Positions 25,936 to 34,106 of a stretch of 43,499 bases of DNA are shown piece by piece. How positions within the stretch are numbered: the stretch's first letter is position 1; the number at the start of each line of letters is the position of its first letter. The notes under the pieces were generated by a model. That model was not told the origin of the DNA, did not search any database, and saw only the letters and a list, made by a program, of their open reading frames with translations. This DNA is from Clostridia bacterium. Lineage in GTDB: Bacteria; Bacillota; Clostridia; Christensenellales; Aristaeellaceae. Both the position numbers and the translations under genes were made by a program. The stretch lies in the NCBI GenBank assembly GCA_017433405.1, contig JAFRHH010000062.1, positions 1 to 43,499 of the forward strand. Direction: 5' to 3'.

Positions 25936-27645
25936 CTACGGGGAACCTTTCGGTACCGGCATACGGTGCTGCTGCAGGAACTGATCAAATTTCCCGGGAG
26001 TCAGCGGCCTGGAAAAATAGAACCCCTGGATAATATCAAAGCCCATCTCCTTGAGGAGCTTATATTCCTCATCGGTTTCAACACCCTCCGCCACGCAGCG
26101 CACCTCAAGGTCCCGGGAGATGTCCAGAATCAGCTTCACCATCCGCAACCCCTTCTGGTTTCCGACCAGGTTCCGGATGAACTCCCGGTCCAGCTTCAGC
26201 ACGTCGAAGGGGATTACGGACAGCATGTTCAGCGAGGAATAGCCGGAACCGAAGTCGTCCATCTCGATCCGGAAGCCCTTCTCCCGCAGCTTACCGACCA
26301 CGCTCAGCAGCCGCTCGGAGTTTTCCGCGTAGGCGGATTCAGTAATCTCCAGATGGAGCAGATCCGGCGTCAGATCATATTTCCGGATCAGAGCATCAAA
26401 CTCCGCGTCCAGGGTTTCGTCATAGATGTCGATATGCGACACGTTGACCGAAACCGGAAGCCGGACGCCAAACTCATCCTGCCACCGCCTGGCCTCCGCA
26501 GCCGCCTGTTCCCACACGTAGCGGTCCAGCGTCAGGATCAGGCCGTTGGCCTCGAACAGCGGAATAAAGCGATCCGGCGGAATCATGCCGAATTCCGGAT
26601 GATTCCATCGAACCAGCGCCTCCGCGCTGTGCAGCTTCGGGCTTTCGCCGGTAATATCGAATTTCGGCTGGAAATAAACCTGAATTCTCTTTTCCTCCAG
26701 CGCGTCGTGCAGCTCGTGAATCAGCCGCTCCTCAAAGACAGCTTTTTCGTGCAGCTTTTGATCGTAATAGGAGATATGCCGGGTATAGTCCTGCCGGATC
26801 CTGTCGCAGGCCTTCTTGGCCCGATCGAACCACTCCTCCGGATCATCCGCCGGATTGACATCTTGATAGACACCCGCCCGGAGCCGGATCCGCTTTTCCC
26901 GGAAGGAGGCGTTCAGCCGCCGGGACATTTCCTCCAACAGGGCTTCGTAGTTGGTTTGCCGGCGGCAATAGATATAGAAGCAGTCAGAATCCGTTCTGCA
27001 GGCGATGGAATCCATCCGCGTTTTCAGCGACCGGATGATATCTGCCAGCAGCCGCAGGGACTGATTGCCGAATTCTCTTCCATAAAGCTCGTTGACGAGA
27101 TGAAAGTGTTCGATATTAATGACGACGGCATCCTGATGCGGGTTTTCCAGATTCTTTTCAATCTGCCGTACATATTCAAAGAAGAAGTTTCGATTATACA
27201 GCCCGGTCAGCGGATCGTCCTGAGCCATCCGGATCAAACGCTTATCCACGGACAGATCGATGATCCTCTCGCAGCGGGCCAGAATAACCTCCGCCTGAAA
27301 GGGCGTACGGATAAAATCCGCCGCGCCGGCCCGAATGATCGGCGCCTCATGACCGTACCTGTCCATGATGGCGATGATCGGAATCCGGCTGCTGCCAGTT
27401 TCGGAATGGCGGTGCTGATAAAGGAATTCTTCTGCCTTCATATCTGGAAGATCCAGATCCAGAATGCAGAGGGAATAGCTGGACAGGCCGGAAAGCTTCC
27501 GGAGGGCTTCCCGACCACCGGTCACGTTTTCGACCTTGTATTCACTGCTGAGGATCTTCTCCAGTTCCCTTCGGTGATCTTCATGTGGGCTGATGACGAG
27601 GATGCGCCTCTTCAGCTCAATGGAATGACGAATACCTGTAATCAA
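25936..27645 (-). CDS. Response-regulator-like c-di-GMP phosphodiesterase (REC–degenerate GGDEF–EAL)
   Basis: 569 residues in three parts. A receiver-like domain (about 13-128) has D63 (CILDLDLPDM) as possible phosphoacceptor, but TPF where the conserved Lys-Pro would be. A GGDEF domain (about 140-295) has its signature changed to DSDCF (219-223), so no cyclase activity is expected. An EAL domain (about 305-565) has catalytic residues E342 (EAL), N401, E433, D463/D464, K484, E520 and Q540, so it should hydrolyse c-di-GMP. The start is a TTG at 27645 with GGAGG seven bases upstream; the frame extends further but without an RBS. It sits directly before the CnaB adhesin gene on the same strand, suggesting control of surface attachment. 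It ends in TAG. Confidence 0.92.
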   Translation of the reverse strand: MITGIRHSIELKRRILVISPHEDHRRELEKILSSEYKVENVTGGREALRKLSGLSSYSLCILDLDLPDMKAEEFLYQHRHSETGSSRIPIIAIMDRYGHEAPIIRAGAADFIRTPFQAEVILARCERIIDLSVDKRLIRMAQDDPLTGLYNRNFFFEYVRQIEKNLENPHQDAVVINIEHFHLVNELYGREFGNQSLRLLADIIRSLKTRMDSIACRTDSDCFYIYCRRQTNYEALLEEMSRRLNASFREKRIRLRAGVYQDVNPADDPEEWFDRAKKACDRIRQDYTRHISYYDQKLHEKAVFEERLIHELHDALEEKRIQVYFQPKFDITGESPKLHSAEALVRWNHPEFGMIPPDRFIPLFEANGLILTLDRYVWEQAAAEARRWQDEFGVRLPVSVNVSHIDIYDETLDAEFDALIRKYDLTPDLLHLEITESAYAENSERLLSVVGKLREKGFRIEMDDFGSGYSSLNMLSVIPFDVLKLDREFIRNLVGNQKGLRMVKLILDISRDLEVRCVAEGVETDEEYKLLKEMGFDIIQGFYFSRPLTPGKFDQFLQQHRMPVPKGSP

Positions 27646-27966
27646 AAGGGTACCTCCAGTCCTAACGGGGCAGGTCGAAAGTGAAGCAAGTGACATCGTC
27701 CAGGATTATGGTGGGAAGAAAGCTCTTGGTAAAATCTTCCTCCATATCTTTTCATATTACCACAATTTTAAACGAAAAGTCACATATAATCCAGTATTTT
27801 TGGAAAATTTAGGTATAAGATTCTTATTTTTTATTATTTTGAATACAAAAAATGCATTTCCCTCGAATGCTCAGAATCGATTGTTTCAGATTCTAACAGC
27901 CAGATTTGCTTTGCTTTGTCTTATTCGGACAAGCTGTATGTGATTGATTATTTCTTTCACCATATC

Positions 27967-27995
27967 TTGATTTTTATGTCTATAGCTGTTAATAT
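27967..27995 (+). promoter_or_regulatory. Possible promoter of the beta-helix adhesin transcript
   Basis: TTGATT (27967-27972), a 17-base spacer and TAATAT (27990-27995). A TATAAT at 27999-28004 is an alternative -10, but has no -35 at proper spacing. The region is AT-rich, so chance matches are likely. Confidence 0.4.
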
Positions 27996-28075
27996 ATTTA
28001 TAATTTGTAGAATTCGAAAGGTCAAAGGGGTTCCCCGATGGTCCTGAAGCCCGAAGTCATTTAGGAGGATGCGGT

Positions 28076-28216
28076 TTGAGCGCCTGGTTAGAAGTATCAT
28101 CTGATCCTCGGAATGGCTCCCGCTCCTCGCAGTATGATCCGAGACCTGCAGTATCCTGTTATGGACTAAGCTTTCGCAGGAGACTGTTTTTTTTAAGACG
28201 CAGGTTGAAATTCTGA
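28076..28216 (+). CDS. Possible small ORF (46 residues) inside the leader
   Basis: A TTG at 28076 has AGGAGG seven bases upstream (28063-28068), an ideal site, and opens a frame of 46 residues to TGA 28214-28216. The product starts MSAWLEVSSDPRN and is strongly basic at the end (RRRLFFLRRRLKF). It runs straight through the terminator hairpin, so it may be a leader peptide or simply chance. No homologue is recognised. Confidence 0.25.
   Translation: MSAWLEVSSDPRNGSRSSQYDPRPAVSCYGLSFRRRLFFLRRRLKF
28149..28194 (+). terminator. Intrinsic terminator in the leader of the beta-helix adhesin gene
   Basis: CAGTATCCTG (28149-28158) pairs with CAGGAGACTG (28177-28186): nine pairs and one mismatch. Eight T follow at 28187-28194. 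It lies 240 bases upstream of the adhesin ATG with no gene of its own to end, so it may be a regulated (attenuator or riboswitch) terminator. Confidence 0.75.
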
Positions 28217-28247
28217 ATGATGACTGGTTGATCGAGGTGAGATAAGG

Positions 28248-28376
28248 ATGCGAATGTGCGGCGGAAATCTCATCACAAGATATGGAAATATGGAAAAATA
28301 TAGAACCAAGATATTGAACGAATCATTGGTAAATGGCAATATATGGTATTGCTGCTGTGGAAATTGCTGCTCTTGA
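28248..28376 (+). CDS. Small Cys-rich peptide (42 residues), unknown
   Basis: The ATG at 28248 follows GAGGTG at eight bases and opens a 42-residue frame ending TGA 28374-28376. The product is a charged or polar N-terminal stretch (MRMCGGNLITRYGNMEKYRT and on) followed by a tail WYCCCGNCCS with five of its ten residues Cys. The leader-plus-Cys-core layout recalls precursors of modified peptides or Cys-sensing leader peptides, but no maturation enzyme or export gene is nearby. It ends 58 bases before the adhesin gene and after the leader terminator. Unrecognised; the RBS and composition are the only support. Confidence 0.4.
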   Translation: MRMCGGNLITRYGNMEKYRTKILNESLVNGNIWYCCCGNCCS

Positions 28377-28434
28377 TTTTGTGGGATGTTAGCAAGAACA
28401 ACAATGTATCCTTGAATGGAAGGGAGCCGGGAGT

Positions 28435-31110
28435 ATGAAGAAGAGGTTTTTAGTGCTGCTCTGCCTGATCGCGCTGATTTGTTTGGGGATGATTGGAACG
28501 GCGCTGACGGATGGAGTAGTTACTGTAACATTTTCGAATGGATTCACGAAGGATTATGATGGCTTACATGCTGCAATCGAAGATGTTGAAAATAGCAAAG
28601 AAGCAAACCCAATCTATACTCTCAGACAATCTTTCACGGTAGGACGAGAGATCGTAAAAACCGGCGGTACGCTTAATATGGAAGGCTGCAAGCTGACAAT
28701 AGAGCAAAATAATTCCGTCACGTTTCAGGGCGTTAAAATCAACAACGGTACCTTTGAAGTTTTATCAGGAGCAACGCTGAACTTCAGTAGCGTGACATAT
28801 GACCTCCAAGGAAAAGGGCCGATCATTGTGAACAATAAGGGAATGCTTATCGCTGATAGGTCGGAACTGCGGAACGGCAATAATACTACAACCACTACAA
28901 CTATACTAAATGATAGAACGGCTTTGGAAGGAAAAGGTGGGGCTATCCATGCAAAAGCCGGAAGCTCCGTCCGCCTGACAGATTGCAAATTCCAAAATAA
29001 CGTCGCCAATTACGGTGGAGCCATCTACATCTATGGCTTTTATGGTCCAAAGACGGACAGCAAGCTGACCATCGACAAATGTACTTTCACAAATAACCGA
29101 GCGGAACCGAATCAAAGTCCTCGCCGGGGCGGCGCTATCTATATCGATAATCAAAAAGCCACGATCACCGATTCCTTATTCCAAGGAAACCGTTCCCTGC
29201 ATGGCGGCGGAGCCATCTATCTGATCGGCAGAAAGCAGGATGACAGAACATCAGGCGTATTGGAAGTTTATGGGACGATCTTTGAGCAGAATATCAGCGG
29301 CTACCGCGGCGGGGCCATCACCGTTTCCGAGTTCAGCAGCGCTAAATTCCTGGACAATAACGGCAGGCCGACGCAGTTCATTGGGAACGAACTGACGGAA
29401 GCCAAGGACTTCGCGGGCGGCGGTCTGTTTATTGACCGTTCCTACGTCTATATGGAGGATGTGCTGATCACGGGAAACAGCGCCCGGGATGCGGGCGGCG
29501 GCATCAGCACCTGCGGAACCGGAACCGTGGACGTCTATCCGCTGGAAGGGGCCATGATCTACGGGAACAGCGTCACCGGCAGCGGCCTGGACAGGGCGAA
29601 GGAGCTTCCAGACGTTTATTTCGCCACCAAGGATCACTATGATTACCACACCAATCAGCACGTGGATGGCCGGGATGGCTATTCCACCGTCGGGATGAAA
29701 TACGAGCTGGTGGATCGGATGTTCAACGGGGGACTTCACCGCTGGACCGTCCGGAATTTCTTTTCGCACGTAGCCAGCGAAGAGTCTGATCCGGATGTCA
29801 TCCGAACGGATCCGAATTTCCATTCTCTGATCGCCAAATCGGATCCAACCTTCACAAGTGGAGAATCAAAGGCGAAGGTTATTTTCAGAGGAAATAGGGC
29901 CATTACCCAGGGAGCCACCAAGCCCGTCAGCGGCGGCGCTATTGCGGATAACGGCCTGCTGGAGATCGGCAACACGCGAAATACGGACGAAGTCAAAATC
30001 CTGAAGCTCTGGGAGCTGGACGAGCCCTCCGTCCGGCCCGATCCGGAATCCCTCCTGTCCCATATTACCCTGTATGGAGCCGGTGACCGTCTGGGCACGC
30101 TGAAGGATCTGAAGGACGACGGCATTTTTGTGGAGGTGCTGACGGGGCGCGACGCGGCCAGCATCGATCCCTATTCGGATGTCGTCATGGCGGATGATAT
30201 CGACCTGAGTGAGTATTATGATGAAGACAGGCAGTGGAAGCTGAAGGAAAACACCTTCTGGGTCATCATCGTCAGCGGCCTTGAAAAGCTTGCGGACAAT
30301 GCCAGATACACAGTCCGGGAGGATGCCGTCGTTGACGCCAGAACCATTTCTGGAAAGGATCAGCTGGAATACACTTCCTCCGTCATCAAGGATCTGGTGC
30401 TGAAAAACACGCTGAACCTGACGTCCATCGAGGCGACGAAAGTATGGAATGATGCCGGACACGAGAACAGGCGGCCCGAAAGCATCACGATCCGCCTGCA
30501 TCAGAACGGACTGGTCATCGACAGCAAAGAGGTGACGGCGGATGAGGACTGGAAGGTAACGTTTAAGGATCTGCCCATTTTTGACGAGGAAGGCACTCGG
30601 AACATCTATAACGTTTCGGAGGATCATGTCAAAAACTACACTCATCACATCGATGAGGAAACCCATACCATCACCAATACCTACAATCCCGGAAAGACGG
30701 ACGTCGAGGTGGAAAAGGCCTGGCTGGACGACCACGATCAGGAGCATCTACGGCCGGCGGAAGTCGTCGTGCATCTGTATGCCAACGGCCATAACACCGG
30801 CAGAAAGCTGACGCTGAGCAGGGAAAACAGATGGTTCGGCGAGTTTGAGGCCGTGGATGAGAAGGATGCCCACGGGCATCTCATCAAATACACGATCAGG
30901 GAGGATCGCCCGGAGGGCTATAAGGCCTATGTCACCGGGGATATGGAAAAAGGCTTTGTGCTGATCAACACGACCCACGCGGACGATTCCCTGGGCCTGC
31001 CGGCGACCGGCGATCCGGCAAATCCGCTGCTCTGGGGCCTGTTGACGGGGGCTTCCCTGCTGATTCTGGCGGCCCTGATTATGCGCCTCCGGAAGCGCTG
31101 GAGAAACTGA
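28435..31110 (+). CDS. LPxTG surface protein with beta-helix and CnaB domains
   Basis: 891 residues, cell-wall anchored. A signal peptide (about 1-26) is followed by a right-handed beta-helix region (about 60-460) with repeated GGAIY/GGAI and F..N motifs, as in polymorphic outer-membrane-protein repeats and adhesins. Three CnaB-type domains follow (about 520-850), each with a K-x-W start and a late Asn; the first carries an inserted stretch. The sorting signal LPATGD at 855 leads into a hydrophobic helix and RLRKRWRN. The ATG at 28435 has GGGAG upstream. It is divergent from the phosphodiesterase–CnaB operon; its last two CnaB domains resemble those of that protein. Probably a substrate of the sortase at 19.7 kb. 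Ligand unknown. Confidence 0.92.
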   Translation: MKKRFLVLLCLIALICLGMIGTALTDGVVTVTFSNGFTKDYDGLHAAIEDVENSKEANPIYTLRQSFTVGREIVKTGGTLNMEGCKLTIEQNNSVTFQGVKINNGTFEVLSGATLNFSSVTYDLQGKGPIIVNNKGMLIADRSELRNGNNTTTTTTILNDRTALEGKGGAIHAKAGSSVRLTDCKFQNNVANYGGAIYIYGFYGPKTDSKLTIDKCTFTNNRAEPNQSPRRGGAIYIDNQKATITDSLFQGNRSLHGGGAIYLIGRKQDDRTSGVLEVYGTIFEQNISGYRGGAITVSEFSSAKFLDNNGRPTQFIGNELTEAKDFAGGGLFIDRSYVYMEDVLITGNSARDAGGGISTCGTGTVDVYPLEGAMIYGNSVTGSGLDRAKELPDVYFATKDHYDYHTNQHVDGRDGYSTVGMKYELVDRMFNGGLHRWTVRNFFSHVASEESDPDVIRTDPNFHSLIAKSDPTFTSGESKAKVIFRGNRAITQGATKPVSGGAIADNGLLEIGNTRNTDEVKILKLWELDEPSVRPDPESLLSHITLYGAGDRLGTLKDLKDDGIFVEVLTGRDAASIDPYSDVVMADDIDLSEYYDEDRQWKLKENTFWVIIVSGLEKLADNARYTVREDAVVDARTISGKDQLEYTSSVIKDLVLKNTLNLTSIEATKVWNDAGHENRRPESITIRLHQNGLVIDSKEVTADEDWKVTFKDLPIFDEEGTRNIYNVSEDHVKNYTHHIDEETHTITNTYNPGKTDVEVEKAWLDDHDQEHLRPAEVVVHLYANGHNTGRKLTLSRENRWFGEFEAVDEKDAHGHLIKYTIREDRPEGYKAYVTGDMEKGFVLINTTHADDSLGLPATGDPANPLLWGLLTGASLLILAALIMRLRKRWRN

Positions 31111-31194
31111 TCATCGGCATGGCAAGCGCGGTTTTCCGAAAGCGCCGGAAACATGGAACCGGCAATGTTTAGGCGAAACTGACCCCTGCAAAGG

Positions 31195-31236
31195 AAAACA
31201 CCTGTTCTTCCCTTCCCCGGATGGACAGGCGTTTTT
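31195..31236 (+). terminator. Terminator after the beta-helix adhesin gene
   Basis: AAAACACCTGT (31195-31205) pairs with ACAGGCGTTTT (31225-31235) with one mismatch, and the T-run is part of the right arm. Confidence 0.6.
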
Positions 31237-31296
31237 CTTATGCGGCGAATAATTGTTTCCGCCGGGCAGACAGGATTTTTTCCTTTTGCGGCGAAT
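31216..31296 (+). repeat. Imperfect direct repeat of about 36 bases
   Basis: The stretch 31216-31250 recurs at 31261-31296 with small differences. Both copies share the core GACAGG, then a T-run, then GCGGCGAAT. The first copy contains the terminator's right arm. It looks like a small local duplication just upstream of the MFS gene. Confidence 0.5.
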
Positions 31297-31340
31297 TGAA
31301 TATGGGTTGTTTTTATACAAGCACTGGAAAGGACGTCCTC

Positions 31341-32522
31341 ATGAGCGAATCCGGAAACTACGGCAAAACGAAACTGGCCTGCTATCTGGGCTTCGTGACC
31401 CAGGCGATTACCGCCAATTTTGCGCCTCTCCTGTTTCTGACTTTTTTCAGATCCTACGGCATCTCCTACGCCCAGCTGGCGCTGATTCCCCTCGTTTTCT
31501 TTCTGACCCAGCTGATCGTTGATTTTCTGAGTACCCGCTTCGTCGATCAGGTCGGATACCGAAAGTGCATGGTAGCCGCCCAGGTGGCCTCGGGCCTGGG
31601 GCTCGCGATGCTTTCCTTCCTGCCGGATCTTCTGCCCAGCCCCTTTTTCGGCATTCTGCTTTGCGTCGTGATTTACGCGATCGGGAGCGGGCTGATCGAG
31701 GTGCTCTGCAGCCCGATTATCGAAGCCTGCCCCTTTGAAAACAAGGCCGGGATGATGAGCCTGCTGCATTCCTTCTACTGCTGGGGATCCGTTGGTACCA
31801 TCCTCCTGTCCACCGCCTTCTTTTCGGCCTTCGGAACGGGGAACTGGCGAATCCTCGCCTGCCTGTGGGCCCTGATTCCCCTGTATAACGTGGTCAATTT
31901 CGCGACCTGCCCCATCGAGCCCATCGTGGAAGGCGGAAAGGGCATGACCGTGGCGGAGCTGCTGAAGACGAAGATCTTCTGGGTTTTCATCCTGCTGATG
32001 GTCTGCGCCGGGGCCTCGGAGCTGTCCATGGCCCAGTGGGCCTCCGCCTTCGCCGAATCCTCCCTGGGGGTCTCCAAGGCCACCGGGGACCTGCTGGGCG
32101 CCTGCGGCTTCGCGGTGTTTATGGGCATCAGCCGGCTGCTCTACGGCCGGTACGGGGAAAAGGTGGAGCTTTCCGGATTCATGATCGTCTCCGGCCTCCT
32201 CTGCCTCGTCAGCTATCTGCTGGCCGCCTTCGCCTCCCTGCCGGTCATGGGGCTCATCGGCTGCATGCTCTGCGGCTTTTCCGTGGGAATCATGTGGCCG
32301 GGCTCCATCAGCATCTCCTCCTCGAGGCTCCCGAAGGGCGGCACAGCCCTCTTCGCCCTGCTGGCCCTGGCGGGGGATCTTGGCGGTGCCGTCGGGCCCG
32401 CCATCGTCGGGAATATCTCCCAGCTGACGGGCCGGATTCAGTCGGGCCTTCTGGCCGGAATCGTCTTCCCCCTGCTGCTGGTGATCAGCGTATTCCTGCT
32501 GAAGAAAAGGGCAGTCAACTGA
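31341..32522 (+). CDS. MFS transporter
   Basis: 393 residues with about 12 hydrophobic helices and a central cytoplasmic loop near residues 190-210, the major facilitator layout. The N-terminal half contains FLTQLIVDFLSTRFVDQVGYRK, a form of the loop 2-3 signature, with its counterpart FMGISRLLYGRYGEKVELS in the second half. The style recalls sugar permeases of the FucP-like group, but the substrate cannot be told. The ATG at 31341 has GGAAAGGA upstream; the frame is open further up but without an RBS, through the terminator and repeat region. It is followed 84 bases later by the CstA-type gene. Confidence 0.85.
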   Translation: MSESGNYGKTKLACYLGFVTQAITANFAPLLFLTFFRSYGISYAQLALIPLVFFLTQLIVDFLSTRFVDQVGYRKCMVAAQVASGLGLAMLSFLPDLLPSPFFGILLCVVIYAIGSGLIEVLCSPIIEACPFENKAGMMSLLHSFYCWGSVGTILLSTAFFSAFGTGNWRILACLWALIPLYNVVNFATCPIEPIVEGGKGMTVAELLKTKIFWVFILLMVCAGASELSMAQWASAFAESSLGVSKATGDLLGACGFAVFMGISRLLYGRYGEKVELSGFMIVSGLLCLVSYLLAAFASLPVMGLIGCMLCGFSVGIMWPGSISISSSRLPKGGTALFALLALAGDLGGAVGPAIVGNISQLTGRIQSGLLAGIVFPLLLVISVFLLKKRAVN

Positions 32523-32606
32523 AGCGCTTCAGAGAGTCGAAGCTGTTTCGGATAGCTGAGATATTCAGACGGCTGATAATATTTATGGAAAGGAAATGAT
32601 GGTTCA

Positions 32607-34040
32607 ATGATTTCTCTGCTGCTCTCCCTGGTTGTGCTCCTTGTCGGCTTCCTGGTCTGGGGCCGGCTGACGGAAAAAATCTTTGCCCCGGACGGGCGCC
32701 AGACGCCGGCGATCGCGATTAACGACGGCGTGGACTGCGTGCCGATGAAGCCCTGGAAGGCCTTTCTGGTCCAGCTGCTGAATATCGCCGGAACAGGGCC
32801 GATCTTCGGCGCGCTGATGGGCGCCTGCTTCGGCCCGGTGGTCTTCCTGTGGATCGTGTTCGGCTCCATTCTCGGCGGCGCCGTTCACGACTATATGTCC
32901 GGCATGATCTCCTCCCGCCATCAGGGCGCTTCCATCGCGGAGCTGTCCGGCGATTATCTGGGAAACGCCGCCCGGTGGATCATGCGCGTGTTTTCCGTCG
33001 TGCTGCTGGTGCTGTGCGGAACGGTGTTCGTCACCAGTCCGGCGGGGCTCCTGGCGCGGTTTACGACGGGAACGATCAACGGCACCGTCTGGAGCGTGAT
33101 CATCCTGGTCTATTACCTGCTGGCGACGCTGCTGCCGATCGATAAGCTGATCGGTAAGCTGTATCCCGTTTTCGGCGTGCTGCTGGTCCTGATGGCGGTG
33201 ACCGTGATCGGGGGAATTGTCTTCTCCGGCGGGCGCTTCGTGATTCCCGAAATCAGTCTGGCCAACCTGCATCCCGAGGCGGAAACCACCCCGATCTGGC
33301 CCTTCATGTTCATCACCGTGGCCTGCGGCGCCATCTCCGGCTTCCACGCGACCCAGTCGCCGATGATCGCCAAATGCATCACCAGCGAAAAGCAGGGCCG
33401 GCCGATCTTCTACGGCGCCATGATTTCCGAGGCCGTGATCGCCCTGGTCTGGGCTGCGGCGGGCGTCGCCTTCTACGGAACGACCCAGCTTTTGACCGAA
33501 GCCCTTGGGGGCGGCGCCTCCAACGTCGTTTATGAAATCTCCACCGGCGTGCTCGGGCCCGTCGGCTCCGTCCTCGCGGTGGCAGGCGTCATCGTCTGCC
33601 CGATTACCTCCGGGGACACGGCCTTCCGGAGCGCCCGCCTGATCCTGGCGGAAACCTTCCATCTGGAACAGAAAAACATTCGGAACCGGCTGCTGGTGAC
33701 CCTTCCCCTGCTGGTCGTCGGCGGACTGCTGACCTGGTACGCCACGACGAACGATAAGGGCTTCCAGACCGTCTGGCGCTATTTCTCCTGGAGCAACCAG
33801 ACCCTGGCCATGGTCGCCCTCTGGGTCGCGACCGCCTATCTGCTGAAGACCGGCAAGGGACGCGTCAAAGCCCTGCTGACCGCCCTGCCTGCCACCTTCA
33901 TGTCCGCCGTCAGCCTGACCTATATCCTGATGGCCGGCGAGGGCTTCGGCCTCTCCAGGGCCATCGCCTACCCTGCCGGCATCGTCTTCGCCGCGGGCCT
34001 GTTCATCCTCTTCCTGATTAAATCTTCGAAGAAAGCATAA
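32607..34040 (+). CDS. Carbon starvation protein CstA-family transporter
   Basis: 477 residues with many hydrophobic helices. Family features include LLNIAGTGPIFGALMGACFGP near residue 60, VHDYMSGMISSRHQG near 95, SGFHATQSPMIAKC near 245 and CPITSGDTAFRSARL near 330, all CstA signatures. Family members import peptides or pyruvate. The length fits the shorter Gram-positive form. The ATG at 32607 has GGAAAGGA about eleven bases upstream; a nearby ATGATG is followed by a stop and is not used. Confidence 0.92.
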   Translation: MISLLLSLVVLLVGFLVWGRLTEKIFAPDGRQTPAIAINDGVDCVPMKPWKAFLVQLLNIAGTGPIFGALMGACFGPVVFLWIVFGSILGGAVHDYMSGMISSRHQGASIAELSGDYLGNAARWIMRVFSVVLLVLCGTVFVTSPAGLLARFTTGTINGTVWSVIILVYYLLATLLPIDKLIGKLYPVFGVLLVLMAVTVIGGIVFSGGRFVIPEISLANLHPEAETTPIWPFMFITVACGAISGFHATQSPMIAKCITSEKQGRPIFYGAMISEAVIALVWAAAGVAFYGTTQLLTEALGGGASNVVYEISTGVLGPVGSVLAVAGVIVCPITSGDTAFRSARLILAETFHLEQKNIRNRLLVTLPLLVVGGLLTWYATTNDKGFQTVWRYFSWSNQTLAMVALWVATAYLLKTGKGRVKALLTALPATFMSAVSLTYILMAGEGFGLSRAIAYPAGIVFAAGLFILFLIKSSKKA

Positions 34041-34106
34041 TCAAAAAATCGGAAGGGGTCATCGGAGGTTGTGGGTCATTGTTCTTCTGTCTTCTACAGC
34101 GTATTT

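Larger units (their letters stand above)
27646..28434 (+). other. AT-rich divergent intergenic region with a structured leader
   Basis: Almost 790 bases between the divergent phosphodiesterase and beta-helix adhesin genes. The first about 370 bases are very AT-rich with no convincing gene. A possible + strand promoter lies at 27967-27995. From about 28005 the sequence can fold: AGGTC (28019-28023) can close with GACCT (28143-28147), a hairpin CTCGGA/TCCGAG lies at 28107-28143, and a strong terminator follows at 28149-28194. Downstream is a Cys-rich mini-ORF (28248-28376), then the adhesin gene. I do not recognise a known riboswitch class; c-di-GMP-I and -II core motifs were looked for and not found. 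Confidence 0.6.

Noticed and set aside
28011-28045. Similarity of this stretch to the start region of the MATE gene at 41483-41506 (shared GGGGTTCCCC and CCTGAAG).
   Set aside because: The match is short, needs a gap and does not extend either way; both contain purine-rich RBS-like sequence, so chance is likely.
28015-28060. Possible c-di-GMP-I riboswitch, because GGGGTTCCCCGATGG resembles the 3' end of known examples.
   Set aside because: The essential upstream core (GGCAAACC and GACGCAAAGCC) is not present in the preceding 120 bases.
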